A DNA stretch of 64,000 nt from Aquatica leii (taxonomy: Eukaryota > Arthropoda > Insecta > Coleoptera > Lampyridae): positions 55,328,093 through 55,392,092 of the forward strand of contig CM069437.1 of assembly GCA_035610365.1 (NCBI GenBank), written 5' to 3'. A program made the translations under genes and the position numbers. Shown here piece after piece: positions 12,782 through 24,750 of this stretch. Numbering within the stretch: position 1 is the first letter of the stretch; every line of letters begins with the position of its first letter. The notes beneath the pieces were generated by a model. It saw nothing but the letters and a program-made list of their open reading frames with translations, was not told the origin of the DNA and ran no database searches.

Positions 12782-14221
12782 AGATACTTATATTCTTATA
12801 TAGTACTTATGTTGGATTTGATATTTATTTATTTTCCTTTCTTGTTGCCGTGGAGTCGTGGCGTAGCTCTTCTCTTGCTGTGTCCTATGAGATGCAGATA
12901 AATACTTTTTTTATGAGTAGTCTATTCGGTTTCGTGTGATGTATGGTGTTTGAGTTTTGCAGTATTCTGTCTAATGTAATGGGATGTTTGTTTAAGTTTT
13001 GCGCTGTTAAACGTTTAACTTTGTAGCGTGCAAGGACGGACAAGATTATTTATAGCTTTTTGTACGCGTCTGAAGCTAACTCTGGAAATTTACGTTGGTT
13101 AAGCGGAAACGGTTGATTTTTGGTTCAGGAAGTTGTGATAAATTTTTTCATTTGAAATTTTTATTAGAAACATTCTAGGAGGCAATGAAGATTAGGAAAT
13201 ATAGCTTGAGTCGCTCTATATCATAGAATGTGATCATTTTTTTTGATTATTTAAAAAAAAAGTTGATTTCTTATTTAAATAAAGTTATTTTTTTTGGTTT
13301 TTGGTTATGCCATGTAGTTAGTTACATAACTCATCAACACTACTATGCAATGTTAGATTAGGTAACCGTGATGTCATTAAGTAGGTCGATGATGGGTCTA
13401 TGTTATTTATGATTATTACTATAGTCGTAAGCCACTTTTTTCTTTTTTTTTGCGGAAAAAGGTAGTGTAGCGGGCTAGTGTATATCCGCTACTACAAATT
13501 TTTGATTTTCTTTTAAATGTTATCCACCAACAAAAATGATATTTCTTTGAAAGGCGATAATTTGCTTTATTTCCTTGAATATATACGCCTTAGCTTAAGC
13601 AACCGAACATACTAGTAAATGTTTGCCATATTTTAAATTTAATCATGGGCTTTGCTTTTGAAAGTTTTTCAGATTGTCTTGTCCAGTCCGTTGTAAAAAT
13701 AGAACACCATTCTTTTAAAAAGGGTTTAAAAAAACGGAAAACGTCAAATACGTATCTGGTTTTTTCTGTGTGTCAACACCAATTTATTTCCGCAACTGAC
13801 TAGATGGTAAGACAAATGTTTTCTTTTGTTAAATGCAAAAATTTTAATTATTTATTGTTACGGTGTATTTTAGCAAAAAATCTCGATTCGTACGTAGTAG
13901 GGTATTAGTAAATTTCCAATCTTAAAATAATAAGGAAATACCTGGTCTCGAATATAATAGTAAACAGTAATATGTCAAAATGTAATTATGAGTTGTATTT
14001 GTTCTTAGGATTAAGAGTAATTTAAGTTTTTTTTCCAATTGTCTTAAATTGGTGGCGCTCAATAATCAATTTTCAGTTGTTTTTAAGTTTTTTTTATTTG
14101 CCTTGTCCTTAATGTTCCGGCCGGAAGTGAGACGACCCGATAGTTTTCCTGATTACCGAGAGCAGTCGGAGAGTGTGAAATTGCTTAAGTTATCAGCACC
14201 GTCTTCATCATACGAGCATAG
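12782..14221. other. Probable 3' non-coding part of the Gypsy element, then AT-rich DNA
   Basis: No coding signature. At 13466 the sequence TGTAGCGGGCTAG...CCGCTACTACA follows a purine run (gcggaaaaaggtag) and contains a perfect 7-bp inverted repeat (gtagcgg / ccgctac). This is compatible with a polypurine tract and the start of an LTR for the upstream pol, but no second LTR is present to confirm it. Confidence 0.3.
13466..13496 (+). repeat. Short inverted repeat, candidate LTR start
   Basis: gtagcgg, an 11-base spacer, then ccgctac. It is preceded by a purine-rich run and sits about 690 bp after the end of the Gypsy integrase frame. Calling this the LTR edge is inference. Confidence 0.25.
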
Positions 14222-14822
14222 ATTTCTTATGTTATCACGTTTTTATATGCATATAATTGAATGTCACAGTAATTCCATAAATTAATAAATGTAAACAATA
14301 ATACTTCATAAATAACACATTCCTAACAGATTGTATAAAAAACATATACTACCTAGTTTTTCCATTATCGGCATACTCAGTTGTAAATAAACCCATTTAT
14401 TCGTTAAATTTTCTTGCAAAGTCATTATTCAGAAGACGTTTAACGATCATAGACACTGACTGTATACTGTTGCTAAAAGGAAAGAAGAAAAATCGTGTAC
14501 CATTAAAAAATAACACTAGTCTATTTTTTTCAGAACATTTAACAACAAATCGAGTTTAATTTTATTACGTTCTTTTAGTTATTTTATCCATTTAATTACA
14601 TGTGTTTTAGCGCAATGATAATACAATCAGTAGAAGAAAACCGTGAGATAAAGTGAATTTAGTAAATGAGGCTTTTATGCCTAATTTTTCTTCGGGTTAA
14701 CATTTTTGTTTAGCTATTAAGGTTTTGCAATATAATTGTTTTTGGGTTTGAAAAGTTTTATTACATCCTTTTTAAATTACAAAAATTGATGATCATGAAA
14801 GGAAAATATATACAAGATTAAG
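14222..14822 (+). repeat. Segmental duplication, copy 1 (partner 61932..62855)
   Basis: Line-by-line similarity to 61932..62855 in the same orientation. It begins gatttcttatgttatcacg, passes through the EcKinase exon 2 region, and ends at ttgatgatcatgaaa followed by a short shared tail. Relative to the partner, this copy lacks about 275 bp covering most of exon 1 and the proximal promoter of gene C (jump at about 14567), and 21 bp within exon 2. Confidence 0.8.
14350..14567 (-). pseudogene. EcKinase pseudogene (exon 2 and a piece of exon 1)
   Basis: On the minus strand this aligns to gene C exon 2 (62082..62221), the intron-1 tail and the 3' end of exon 1. Three lesions are visible. A 21-bp deletion in exon 2 removes the segment encoding the start of SIYCDILP. 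A GAA-to-TAA change turns NEEMG into NE-stop. Most of exon 1, including the start codon and the GENY signature, is gone. It is a decayed partial duplicate of gene C, not a functional gene. Confidence 0.8.
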
Positions 14823-15129
14823 TTTTTTTTAAATCAAATGAATAAATCTTTTAAAAACCTTATTGTTTGAGTTAAATTTACACTCGACAATTTGAAGAAT
14901 TTTAAATGACTACATACAAGAAAAGTTTAATTTTTAATTAATAACAGATTACATTTACTTATTTAACACTTTAATGTCGATTTACATACATTGATAAGAA
15001 ATAATTAATGTTGCGATTTGAGGCAATTATATTACACCACATCCTAACAGGATATTTACAAATTTAGGTAAGTTTTTAAGATTATTGAACTGTAATAAGT
15101 AATATTTTACGTAGAACTGTAAAGTTTTG

Positions 15130-15472
15130 TATCAAATTTATTTTAAAGAGTTGTCGCTGTTTGTAAAACTTGTAGGAAAATTTTCTACGCAAGCATTAAT
15201 TTTCCGTCAAGACATTCGTATAGTAACGAATTTTCTGTGCTTTCGTCCGTTTTGCTGGAACAGAGACTAGAAGGCCCCCAAAGTCTCAAAATCTCTCAAA
15301 AATTTTGACCTTTCTGGCCTAGGCCGGTAAAGTGTAATAGAATTTTATAACTAAAAATAAAATTTATGACAGTTAAGAACAATAAATTTTTTTATCAAAT
15401 TTATTTCAAAGAGTTGTGGCTGTTTGTAAAACTTGTAGGAAAATTTTCTACGCAAGCATTAATTTTCCGTCA
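15130..15472 (+). repeat. Pair of 80-bp direct repeats
   Basis: 15130..15209 and 15393..15472 differ at only two positions over 80 bp (tatcaaatttatt ... ttttccgtca), start to start 263 bp apart. The intervening sequence is not repeated. It could be two units of a short tandem array or the ends of a small unknown element. No gene lies here. Confidence 0.7.
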
Positions 15473-16529
15473 TTTTTTGTTATTGTTTAGAGTAGCACTA
15501 ACAAATTTTTTTAAACAAATATAACAAATTTGCTTATATCTTACAATTGATAAAAACAACAATCGTTTGATTTCATATACGTGAAATTGTAATACTATCA
15601 TGTAATTGTCAAATTAGTTTTAAAAAAAAATGTATTGTGTCATTACAGGTTTCAGTTTTATTAACATGTTATTAAATTCTATTAAAATTCAATACTTAAA
15701 TAACTGCTTTTAATTAATGTATACTATAAAGGTCAGCACAAAAAATGTTGTGTTTCACAAGTCCTAAAAGTATTTTGCGAGTATTTGTTTTTTGTACGCA
15801 TAGGCTTCACCTTAGCCTACAATTATGCTCATACTCGCAAAATAACACTTTCTAGACTAGTGATACAAAGTACTATGAAATCTAATTTATTAGAAAACGA
15901 AATATTTACACGACTTAGAACTAATTCTCATAAACGTACCTAATTAAATCTAAATATATTTAAGAACAACTTACATTAATTTATATGCTACTATCACTCA
16001 ATATCTACAAATGCTGTGTCCGCAACACAGGATGGTTTTTTGATACAATAGATGACGTCATTTATACGCGGTACAACTTCAAAAGGGCCCTTCTATTGCC
16101 TATGCAGCTTTAGCGTCAAACTACGTCTTTGAGGATTATACTATCACACTATGTCGCCAGGTTCAGTGGCGGATAGAACTACCGGGCATTCGGGAAAAGC
16201 CAGAAGAGCCGGTCTCTTTAAGAAAGCGCACGGCTGACGAACCGACGCGGCCGAAAGTAGAGAGAGCCAGAGCCTTGGGAGCTGCATGAAACAGTAAGAA
16301 CTACTTTCCAATAGAGAAAATAACATATCACCATAAACAATTTGTGGAATTTATATAATCGTTTAGATAACAATTCAATTTTCTTTAAAAGAACACTTAA
16401 TGCACACAATTTAACAAATAAAATTGTTATAGAATCTCATGAGAACTAAATATTAACATATTAACATGTTTTGCTTCTGAAATCCTATTAGCGACATCAA
16501 ACACATTTACGATAGAATCAAGGAATTGA

Positions 16530-17970
16530 CTACATCTCACAACGAGTGTGTTAGCGGTCATTTGCTATTCGACAAAAAGAAAAAAGTGAATTCGCTTTTG
16601 TTAGGTAAGCTGAGAACAATACATAACAAGCAAATTTGAAGAACCGTCATATTGTGTCCATCATCATCGACGTAATAAAGTTGATTGTAAAGCGTGGTTT
16701 GAGCTACAAAGACAAGCGGTATAGAAGTGCAAAGTTCTTCTTAGATACAGTTCTGGACCGCAGCAACTTTTTAGAGATTTTGTTACTAGTTTCGAAGTAT
16801 GATGAAAATTTACGTTCATACATTAATGACATGTATAAAATGAGAAAACAGTCAAAATATCCTCGTGTAACAATATTGTCTAAGACGACAATTAATATCA
16901 TAATGGACATAATTAGAATGACTATAAAAGAAAAAATTTCTACAGAAATTAAGGATGCAAAGATGTTTGCTATACAAATTGATACCACTCAGAATGTAGC
17001 CGTCTGTGATCAACTTTATTAATTATTCGGTACATTACACTTTCTAAAAATTGCCCCCAGGAGTGACTATTTTCTATAATGAGGTACCGATGTACTACAA
17101 GAGCAAAAATTAAATATGTGGTTTGTGGTGCACTAGGTGACTATAAGATTGACTTACAGAATCTAATCGGTAATTCGACAGATTCGCTGCAAATATGCAA
17201 ACCTAATTCCAGAGCAAATACACGTGTGGTATTATGCACATGCATTTAATCTTGTAGTAGTAGATTCCACCTCTAAAATAATAGAAGAAGAATTTATTTT
17301 CTTTACTAAATTCCATAGCAGTGATTTTGAAAGAATCACATAACAAAATAGTTACCTGGGAAAAACTAACTCACGAGATTAATGAATTCAGACGACTAAA
17401 CGTCATTGGAAGTCTCGTTGCAAGTACAAGATGGTGGAGTAAATATGCTGCCTTGGGAAGAACAGTTGGTTCTTTTAATGATCTCTCAAAGTGATTATTC
17501 ACAACGATTGTCATTGCCCTATCTAATATTAAAGACAACACAGCTAATGGCGATGCCAGACTGAAAGCGACGTCCTATAAAACAAGGTTATTGTCATATA
17601 AAACAATATTAACTGCTCAAATATTTCTAAGAATATTTTAATATACAATGTCTCTAACAAAGTACCTGCAAACCAAGGGGTTAGAGATACTAAAAGCTTT
17701 ACATATAAACAAGTAATTTAAAGAACAGAATTACGATTTTGTTCTTGATACTTCTCTAGCTGTATTACGGCCACAAAAAAGAAAATTGATGACAAGGAAA
17801 ACTACAACTGACGAATGCTTAATAGACGCAAATGAAGAATTTTAAATTGAAGTACACTATAAAGCAAACAAAGAGAGTTATCTAAGTGAAGAAGGCAAAA
17901 CATATTCGGCATTAAACAGTGAAAATCTTGACGAAGAGGAAGGGCAGGATTGTTTTGTATCTACTAAGAC
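16530..17970 (+). pseudogene. hAT transposase remnant (ZMYM1-like, DUF4371), 5' part
   Basis: Best segment 16636..17019: IIIDVIKLIVKRGLSYKDKR, then NFLEILLLVSKYDENLRSYI, then MFAIQIDTTQNVAVCDQL, matching the DUF4371/RNase H-like region of ZMYM1-type hAT transposases (the D in 'iDeTqD' is catalytic). Later blocks in broken frames are YYAHAFNLVVVDST near 17230 and VASTRWWSKYAAL near 17420. Many stops. The C-terminal end was separated by the younger hAT and is found at about 22812..22860. Confidence 0.75.
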
Positions 17971-19189
17971 ATGATGATATTACCTAGTCTGTTGCCATCT
18001 AATTTTACAAGAATATAACCTATATTCCAAAGCATATAGCTTTATCTTTACGTGTTACAAGCAGGGCCGGCCCCAGGGCAGGGCGATCCGGGCGGCCGCC
18101 CGGAGCGCAAAGCTCTAGGAGCGCCAAAATCATCAAGGAACGCGTTGCCTTCCTTGTCCTAACTTCGTTAGGGGTCGGGCGTCTAGCGGCGCCCCTAGGC
18201 TCGCTTCGCGAGCAATCGAAACAACTTCAAAATGGCTTTTATCCGTCACTAATTAAATAAAAAGTGAACGAAATATTTAACTATAGAGAACGCATTTAAT
18301 CTTAACGTAAGCGTAATGTAAACCGTGGATGTGGAAAAACGAGGTATGTTTTATTCTAAAAGTGCAGATGCATGTTTTTGTAATAAAACACGTACATAAA
18401 TTAAACAGATTATAAAGGTATTACGTGTATTCACCTCCAAACTTTTAAATTTAAGAACCGTTCTTAATTACGCTAAACACCTTATTTTCATAATTTTGGA
18501 TGAATTAATTTTAATTCGGTTTCGATGCAGATTTAATTTTACCTTTTATAAATAGGAATTTGTTATCGATTTCGAGTACTAAAAAAGGAACGTGCAGGTG
18601 TTAGTTTTTGTAACGTGACACGTACCGAGATAAACAAACGAAATAAATTGATAAAAGAAATAAGTTACAAGCTTTTTTAAAATGCACTAAAACGTAAAAA
18701 ATAAAAGTTATTACTTTTATCAATCATCATTTTTATTTCTAAGCACATTATAAATTTAATATATGTATTTAAGCATTAAGACAAAATCTAGTTGAGTTCA
18801 ATTCATCATGACCAAACCACTCAACTATCGCTTTTCAAGAATTTACAAGTTTTCGGTCCCTGCTCTGGCATTGGCAACACTTACAATACAGGAATCTACA
18901 AGTCTGTACCAATTTTGAAACCAACCGAAACAAGATGTCACAGGAGTTTTTAACTGCATATATAAGGGAAGTTGACTTAAAACAATGCGTTATTTGCTAC
19001 TACACTTCGGCCGGTGCGAAATAAAACAGTTTTTTTTTTATTGTACAAAAAGTTTTAAAAAAGTGCTTGTGAAATTGCAAATTGTCCAGTGTGAGTGCGT
19101 TTGTCTTTTGTGAAGGTAAGTTTTTTAATTTTCATTTTCAAAAATCGCGTACAAGTAGTACTAGAATTAGTAGTCCCAAGGTGATACAT

Positions 19190-19440
19190 TTTTTGGGAAA
19201 ATTTTCAATCTTCATTCAATTTAGAAACTTTTATGTCTATGGTTTTATTTACGACAAATGTACCGTTTTCGAGATAAATGCTGAAAACTGTTCAAAAACA
19301 TGGTCATTTTGCGCTGTTTTTCTACTGTTATTTTAATTTTCTATAGGTATACTGTTAAATGTGTCTCAAAAACCGCACATTTGTCCTAAATAACACTGGA
19401 AACATAAAAGTTTCTAAATTGAATTAGGATTTTATTTTTC
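19190..19440. mobile_element. Palindromic MITE-like element inside the younger hAT
   Basis: A 23-bp perfect inverted repeat (19214..19236 and 19402..19424, attcaatttagaaacttttatgt) is followed inward by a second matching pair (gacaaatgtaccg near 19252 and its inverse near 19380). The whole ~250 bp therefore folds on itself. No coding capacity. Element edges are not certain. Confidence 0.6.
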
Positions 19441-19577
19441 GAATTATTAGGGGTTAGAAGCGTTGCAGTAAGCAAGGGGGGGCATCACCCTGTGGGTATT
19501 GTCATCGGTTAAATTGCTCTTAATATTGAGTTTTAGTTGCCTTGCCTAAAATGTATACCAAATTCCAATTTATTATA

Positions 19578-19785
19578 CAGGGTGTCCATCTATAAACTGA
19601 CACATTTTAACTGCTTATAACTCGAAAACGATAAATGGTATCGATGTGCGGTTTTCACAGAACTTCATCATTTTTTAAAATTTTTTTGACAGTGTTGCCA
19701 AGTTTTAAAAATTACCTGAAATAGGAGAAACAAAATTGACGATTTTCAAAGGCCGATTTCGCAAAAACTTTAATGGGACACTCTG
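19578..19785. mobile_element. Small TA-flanked MITE inside the younger hAT
   Basis: Starts CAGGGTGTCC and ends with GGACACTCTG, which are inverted copies with one mismatch, and is flanked by TA on both sides (19576-19577, 19786-19787). That is the pattern of a Tc1/mariner-type non-autonomous element of about 208 bp. It has no open frame. Confidence 0.65.
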
Positions 19786-19903
19786 TATTTTTTTAATTTA
19801 CTTCAAAGCCTATTTACTCTCCTTTACGAACTTGTTGTTAGCTTGCTTAATTTTTTTTTAATATCCATGTTATACGGATTGATAATTGGTTTCAGAAACC
19901 AAA

Positions 19904-22477
19904 ATGTCTGATGCTAAGAAAACCCTCTGGAAGCCAATTTAAAAAGCGGGGATTGAACAAGCAAACACAGCTTCAAAACAGTCAGGTGCCCTGCAGAACT
20001 TTTTGAAAGAGGGTAGTCTCAACGCTCCCACTACCGATCAACATTTAAACAACGGCCAGCACATGCACCTGGATACTGACTTTCCTGATATGAATCCCCC
20101 TTTGGACGCAACCGTAAGCATTGCTGAGCTAGTTAAGTCACCTCAAACGAGTTTGTTGAGGAGTGATGCAGGTCCGTGCAGTTCCAAAATAAAAACTGCA
20201 AGTTGTGCAGACCTCAGAAAAACATTTAGAAGAGACTACAGTCCCAATTATCTCTTCTGACCCAGGATTATGGCCCGAAATCATGCGCGAAGCAGATAGA
20301 GTTTTTTTGGTTAAACGTGGTCCAGCTGCACCTTTGTATAATTTTGATTTTCCTTATGATGATCAACATAGAAGATTCTCACCAAAATATTACAAGAAAG
20401 CACTTAAAAATGGAGAACAAGTTTTAAGAGAATGGATGGTATATTCCTTATTTCAAAACGTCTTGTATTGTTTTCCATGTCGACTTTTTGCTGCCCCATC
20501 TAGCACTCTTGGCCATCGAGGATTTAAAGACTGGAAGCATTTAGGAGACTCTTTAGCACATCATGAAAATGGTAAAACGCATATTGATTGTTTAAAATCA
20601 TGGCTTGAATTAAAGCAACGGTTGAAAATAGGTAAAACAATAGATGCAGTTTCTCAGAGGCTCATTGATTCTGAGATAAATCACTGGTCCGAAGTTCTTT
20701 TACGCATTATATCAGTCGTTAGAATGCTAGGTGAGAGATCTCTAGCTTTTCGAGGAACAACAGATAAACTCTATGAACACAATAATGGAAACTTTTTGAA
20801 GTTCATTCAGTTATTGGCTGAGTTTGATCCAAAAATGGAGGAACACGTTCGCAGGGTTCTTAATAAAGAAGAAATCAAAGCTACATATCTAGGAAAAACT
20901 ATACAAAATGAAATAATTGATTTGTTGCATGACAATATAAAGCGCCACATCATTGAACAAGTTCAAAAGGCCAAGTATTATTCTGTGATTCTCGACTGTA
21001 CTCCCGATGCAAGTAAAGTCGAACAGATGACATTTATAGCAAGATATGTTTCCATAAAAGAATCAGAGTCTGAAGTTCAAGTGATAATCAATGAAAACTT
21101 TTTGGGTTTTCTACCCATTGAGAGATCAAAAGCTGCGGAATTATCGGAGGTTTTAGTAGAAGAGCTAGAGAAAAATGAGCTTAAAGTAGAGAACATGCGC
21201 GGTCAAGGGTACGACAATGGTTCCAATATGAGAGGAGGAAATCAGGAGTACAAAGAAGAATCAGAAATATAAACCCCAGAGCATTTTATGTTCCATGCAG
21301 CAGTCATTCGCTAAACTTGGTTGTAAACGATATGGCAAAATCCTCGTTTGAGGCTGCAAACTTCTTCAATATTGTTCAAAAGTTATATACATTTTTTGCT
21401 TCGTCAACTTTTCGTTGGGCAACATTACTTAAATATATTGATAGTTATACCCTAAAACCATTAAGTGATACGCGATGGGAAAGTCGAGTAGACTCATTAA
21501 AAGCTCTGCGATTTCAAATTGGACCAATTTACGATGCTTTGTACAGTATTTATGAAGATCCAGAAATCGATAATATGATTAGAGACGAGGCTAGCGGATT
21601 ATTAAATAATTTGAAGCAGTTCAAATTTATATGCTCTATTGTGATTTGGTACAAAATTTTGAGTCGCATTAATCCCATCAGCAAACTTTTGCAAACCGTA
21701 CATTTTGATATATCACAAGCTATTGATACGCTTAACAACTGTAAACTCTTCTTTGAAAATCTGAGATCAGATGAAGCTTTTGAAAGCATAATTTTAGAAG
21801 CAACCGAGCTTGCTTCAGAGGTGGACGTGGAAGCTAATTTCGAAGCCACCACACCACGTCATCGTATCAGAAACAAAACACGAAACGTTTTGTATGAGGG
21901 CCCGGATGAACCCGTTCAAGACCTCAAACAAAAATATAAAATAGAACTTTTCTTTCACACTGTAGATCAAGCAATAAATGCCTTAGAAACCAGATATAAT
22001 TTGCTAAATACTCACAGTAATTATTTCAGCTTTCTGTATAATATTTTTGGTTTAAAAGACATGCGCAGAAATGAGCTACTGGCTTATTGCAAAGATTCGG
22101 AAGTAGTTTTAACTGATGGAAATTCAAGCGATCTTAACGCCCTGGAACTGGCCGATGAAATAAGCATTGTTTCGTCATTATTAACAAAAAAGGAAACCCC
22201 CGTTGAAGTCCTCAAGTTTATCGCTACACTTAAACTTGCACCAAACCTCAGTATAGCATTAAGAATCCTACTTACATTGCCAGTCACTGTGGCTTCAGGG
22301 GAAAGAAGCTTTTCAAAACTAAAAATAATAAAAAATTATCTCAGAACGATGTAGACGCAAAATCGTGTCAATGGATTGGCAATGATAGCTATAGAACACC
22401 AAATTAGTGACAAATTAGACTTGAAATCACTGGTTCGTGAGTTTGCTGAAAGAAAAGTTAGAAAAAAGGCATTCTAA
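19904..22477 (+). pseudogene. hAT transposase (ZMYM1-like), nearly intact, few lesions
   Basis: Starts at ATG 19904 (MSDAKKTLWKPI). Domain order: N-terminal leader; TTF-type zinc-finger region (REWMVYSLFQNVLYCFPCRL and HENGKTHIDC, 20430-20600); DUF4371 and RNase H-like core (YYSVILDCTPDASKVEQMTF near 20975; RGQGYDNGSNMRG near 21200; PCSSHSLNLVVNDMAKSS near 21295; LSDTRWESRVDSLKAL near 21460); C-terminal dimerisation motif SGERSFSKLKIIKNYL near 22300. Visible lesions: a stop at codon 13, a frameshift around 20200-20260, a frameshift around 21235-21245, and a TAG at 22352 just before the last segment (NRVNGLAMIAIEHQIS). The protein would be about 850 residues if uninterrupted, normal for this group. 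As it stands it is non-functional. Confidence 0.88.
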
Positions 22478-22799
22478 ATACTTTGGTTAGTTAGCATTCA
22501 TTTATATTATAGGATATTAGTAAGCATTAGTTCATTTTAATTTTTGTTATTTTATTTTACCTTAGTGGTAAATTGCTTATCTGTTACATACCTGTTACCT
22601 AATGATCGAGTTTTCAATAAAATGTTTTTTTTTATTTAATTTTTTTCAACGTTTTCTTGACTTTATGTTATGGGAGCATGCGATTTACTTTAATAAACGG
22701 AGAGGGGGGCGCCAAATTCAAGTTTTGCCCGGAGCGCCAAAATGTCTAGGACCGGCCCTGGTTACAAGTAATGTTTAACACTTCCAATAACACAAGTTT

Positions 22800-22890
22800 T
22801 ATGCGTGCGTAGTTTCTCAAAACTAAAAAATATCAAAAATTGGTTAAGTTCAACGCTGGAGTTCAAATATTGTAGCAATATAAATAATAA
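22800..22890 (+). pseudogene. C-terminal piece of the old hAT transposase
   Basis: Immediately after the younger hAT, the frame FSKLKNIKNWLSSTLE (from about 22812) matches the hAT C-terminal dimerisation motif '(R)SFSKLK.IK..LRSTM'. It is the severed end of the transposase that starts at about 16530, and it confirms that the younger hAT landed within the older one. Confidence 0.75.
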
Positions 22891-24750
22891 TACAATTATA
22901 ACAAAACTAAGTTCTAAGTAATTATGCCCAGGCCAATTATCTAGTTCTGTCCGCCGCTGGCCAGGTTAAAACCCGCCGTTTTGTGCCTTGTTATATCTGG
23001 TCTTCATTATGTCGCTAGTAGTTGTTGGGTTTTTACGGACTGCTTCATATACTTCGTCCAACCTCATCTTCAACTTACAGACGTAATCTTCCGGTCTTCA
23101 TCCAAATTGGAGGTCGCATGGCAGTCGTATTTCACGACCAAGCATGACACAGGATGGTATTTGCCCAGTGGCTTCGTAAATAGACGATTGGTATCTCATT
23201 AAGAAACGATGAAAGTACTAATCCCAATATCTTTGGTGTTCGGGCACATCTTTGATTAAGTACTTTCTATTATTCGATTCGTCCATTTAACCAAGCTATC
23301 CGATTGAAGATTTAGACGCATCGTTTTAGTTTTCTTAATGTGGCAAACTTCTTGAAACAACACAGTATCAAAATTACGGCTTTGGTCAAAATGTAATTTT
23401 AAAAAAACTCCAGACCGGCAGAAAAACTCTTTCACTAAAACTTTTTTCACTGAGGCTGCTTCTTGATTGGAAATGACGTAAGTCTCCGTCCATTTTGTAG
23501 AGTAATCCATTGCTACCAGGATGCATTTGTTTCCCGAATCAAATTCGGGAAACGAACTTCTGACGTCAATCGCTTTAAAGGCCTTCCCTCGTTATACTGT
23601 TTTATTGGAACTTTGCGCATTTTTGCTGGACCATTTCCTGGTGCACAGACCGTTCACTTAAGGCACTAATCTATACGTTCTCTTTGCAGTTCACCTATTA
23701 GAATCTTTTTTGAATTTTCCCTAATGTTTTCATTACACCAAAGTTTCCTTCTGGTGTACCATCGTGCAGATGTTGCAATTCCTGTGACACTCAGCTCTTT
23801 GGCACTACTAATTGCAATCGGTTTTCTGTGTCTTTGACACTTTTTAGGGATTGCTTAAAAATACCGTTTTCCACTCTCAAACAGTCCCCCTGTGCCTAGT
23901 GCGATTTGATGTTTCTGCCTAAAGTCCTCACTTCTTCTCAGATTGTTTGTCAGTTTTAGTTGATAAAAAGCGTTTTCGCAGTCTTCATTCCATCAAAATT
24001 ATGCTTTTTTGTTGGTTAATTTGGTCAAAGGTTTGGCAATATTAGCAAATCCGGGTATAAATCGTCTATAGTAAGTGCACAACCCAAGAAAACTGTAAAG
24101 CTGATGTTTATCAATTGCCTTTGACCATGTTTTATGTTAAAAGTGTTTTAGTATGATGTTTGTCTCCTGTATTAGATTTATTATCGGAACGCCCACGTTT
24201 CGTCGCAGGGGCAAAGTAAAACTAAAACATTATTTTTTGGCTGTGGTCTCTTTCACATATACAGTTCTAACGTAAGCATCCAGCAAAGTTTTCACTTCAA
24301 AAATTCCACAAACACGTGTGTTATAAATGGATATTTTATTATTGCTGCTTTTGTGAAAGTCGTCGTGGGGTACGCATGAACTAAAATTTTTGATATATAC
24401 CTTGATTTTCCCGTAATTGCATAGCGATTTACGATACCGTCACGTGCTGGATCAATTTGGAAGGTTTCATGATTGATTCATTACTTCCGCTAGAGGCGAT
24501 AATTAGAAGCACGTACTAAAAAAGGTTCTTGGTTATTTAAGCCACTTTTTAGACAATCTAGCGGAATTGGTCACATTTGTACTTCATGTGATGTTCGAAA
24601 AGCCTTGGAAGCACACCTGCATTAAGAACAGCAAAAACCACTTGGATGCTTGACGCATTTGACTACGATTCATTGTTTGTCGATAAAAAATTTAATTGTA
24701 ACATAATCCTATATATAATTTTACTTCATTTTCTTAGTGATTGTGTAGGG

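Larger units (their letters stand above)
18062..22760 (+). mobile_element. Younger hAT transposon, full length (4,699 bp)
   Basis: Termini are CAGGGCCGG at 18062 and its exact inverse (CCGGCCCTG) ending at 22760, extended by degenerate GC-rich subterminal sequence (18062-18210 is a GC island in an AT-rich window). It is flanked by a perfect 8-bp duplication gttacaag at 18054..18061 and 22761..22768. It carries one transposase gene (19904..22477) preceded by about 1.8 kb that holds two small palindromic elements. The clean duplication and near-continuous transposase frame make it the youngest large insertion here. Confidence 0.92.
16164..22959 (+). mobile_element. Old hAT transposon, interrupted by a younger hAT
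   Basis: Ends are CAGTGGCGGATAGAACTA at 16164 and its imperfect inverse at 22959 (reverse complement CAGCGGCGGACAGAACTA, two mismatches in 18). It is flanked by a perfect 8-bp duplication, gccaggtt, at 16156..16163 and 22960..22967, the hallmark of hAT insertion. Removing the younger element leaves about 2.1 kb. It disrupted the integrase of the surrounding minus-strand Gypsy element inside the PGDIV motif. Confidence 0.9.
15860..24150 (-). mobile_element. Ty3/Gypsy element, minus strand, split by hAT insertions
   Basis: Reading down from 24150: the RT C-terminal block (HQLYSFLGLCTYYRRFIPGF, about 24035-24110); the integrase zinc-binding segment (LHDGTPEGNFGVMKTL, near 23750); the integrase core (MDYSTKWTETYVISNQEA, 23450-23510, and LHFDQSRNFDTVLFQEV, near 23370); then LGREIRLPCDLQFG and DIMKTRYNKAQNGGF down to 22968. 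Here an old hAT interrupts it. The reading resumes at 16155 with PGDIV and continues as KGPFEVVPRINDVIYCIKK (about 16035-16100), the GPY/F tail. Sequence from about 16010 to 15860 resembles the 3' half of the LTR at 48808..49260 (shared gagtgatagta and cgtgtaaatatt blocks), so it is probably the 3' LTR. Scattered stops; RNase H is largely missing. Confidence 0.75.

Noticed and set aside
20003-20260. Separate small gene before the hAT transposase
   Set aside because: It is the N-terminal part of the same transposase in a shifted frame.
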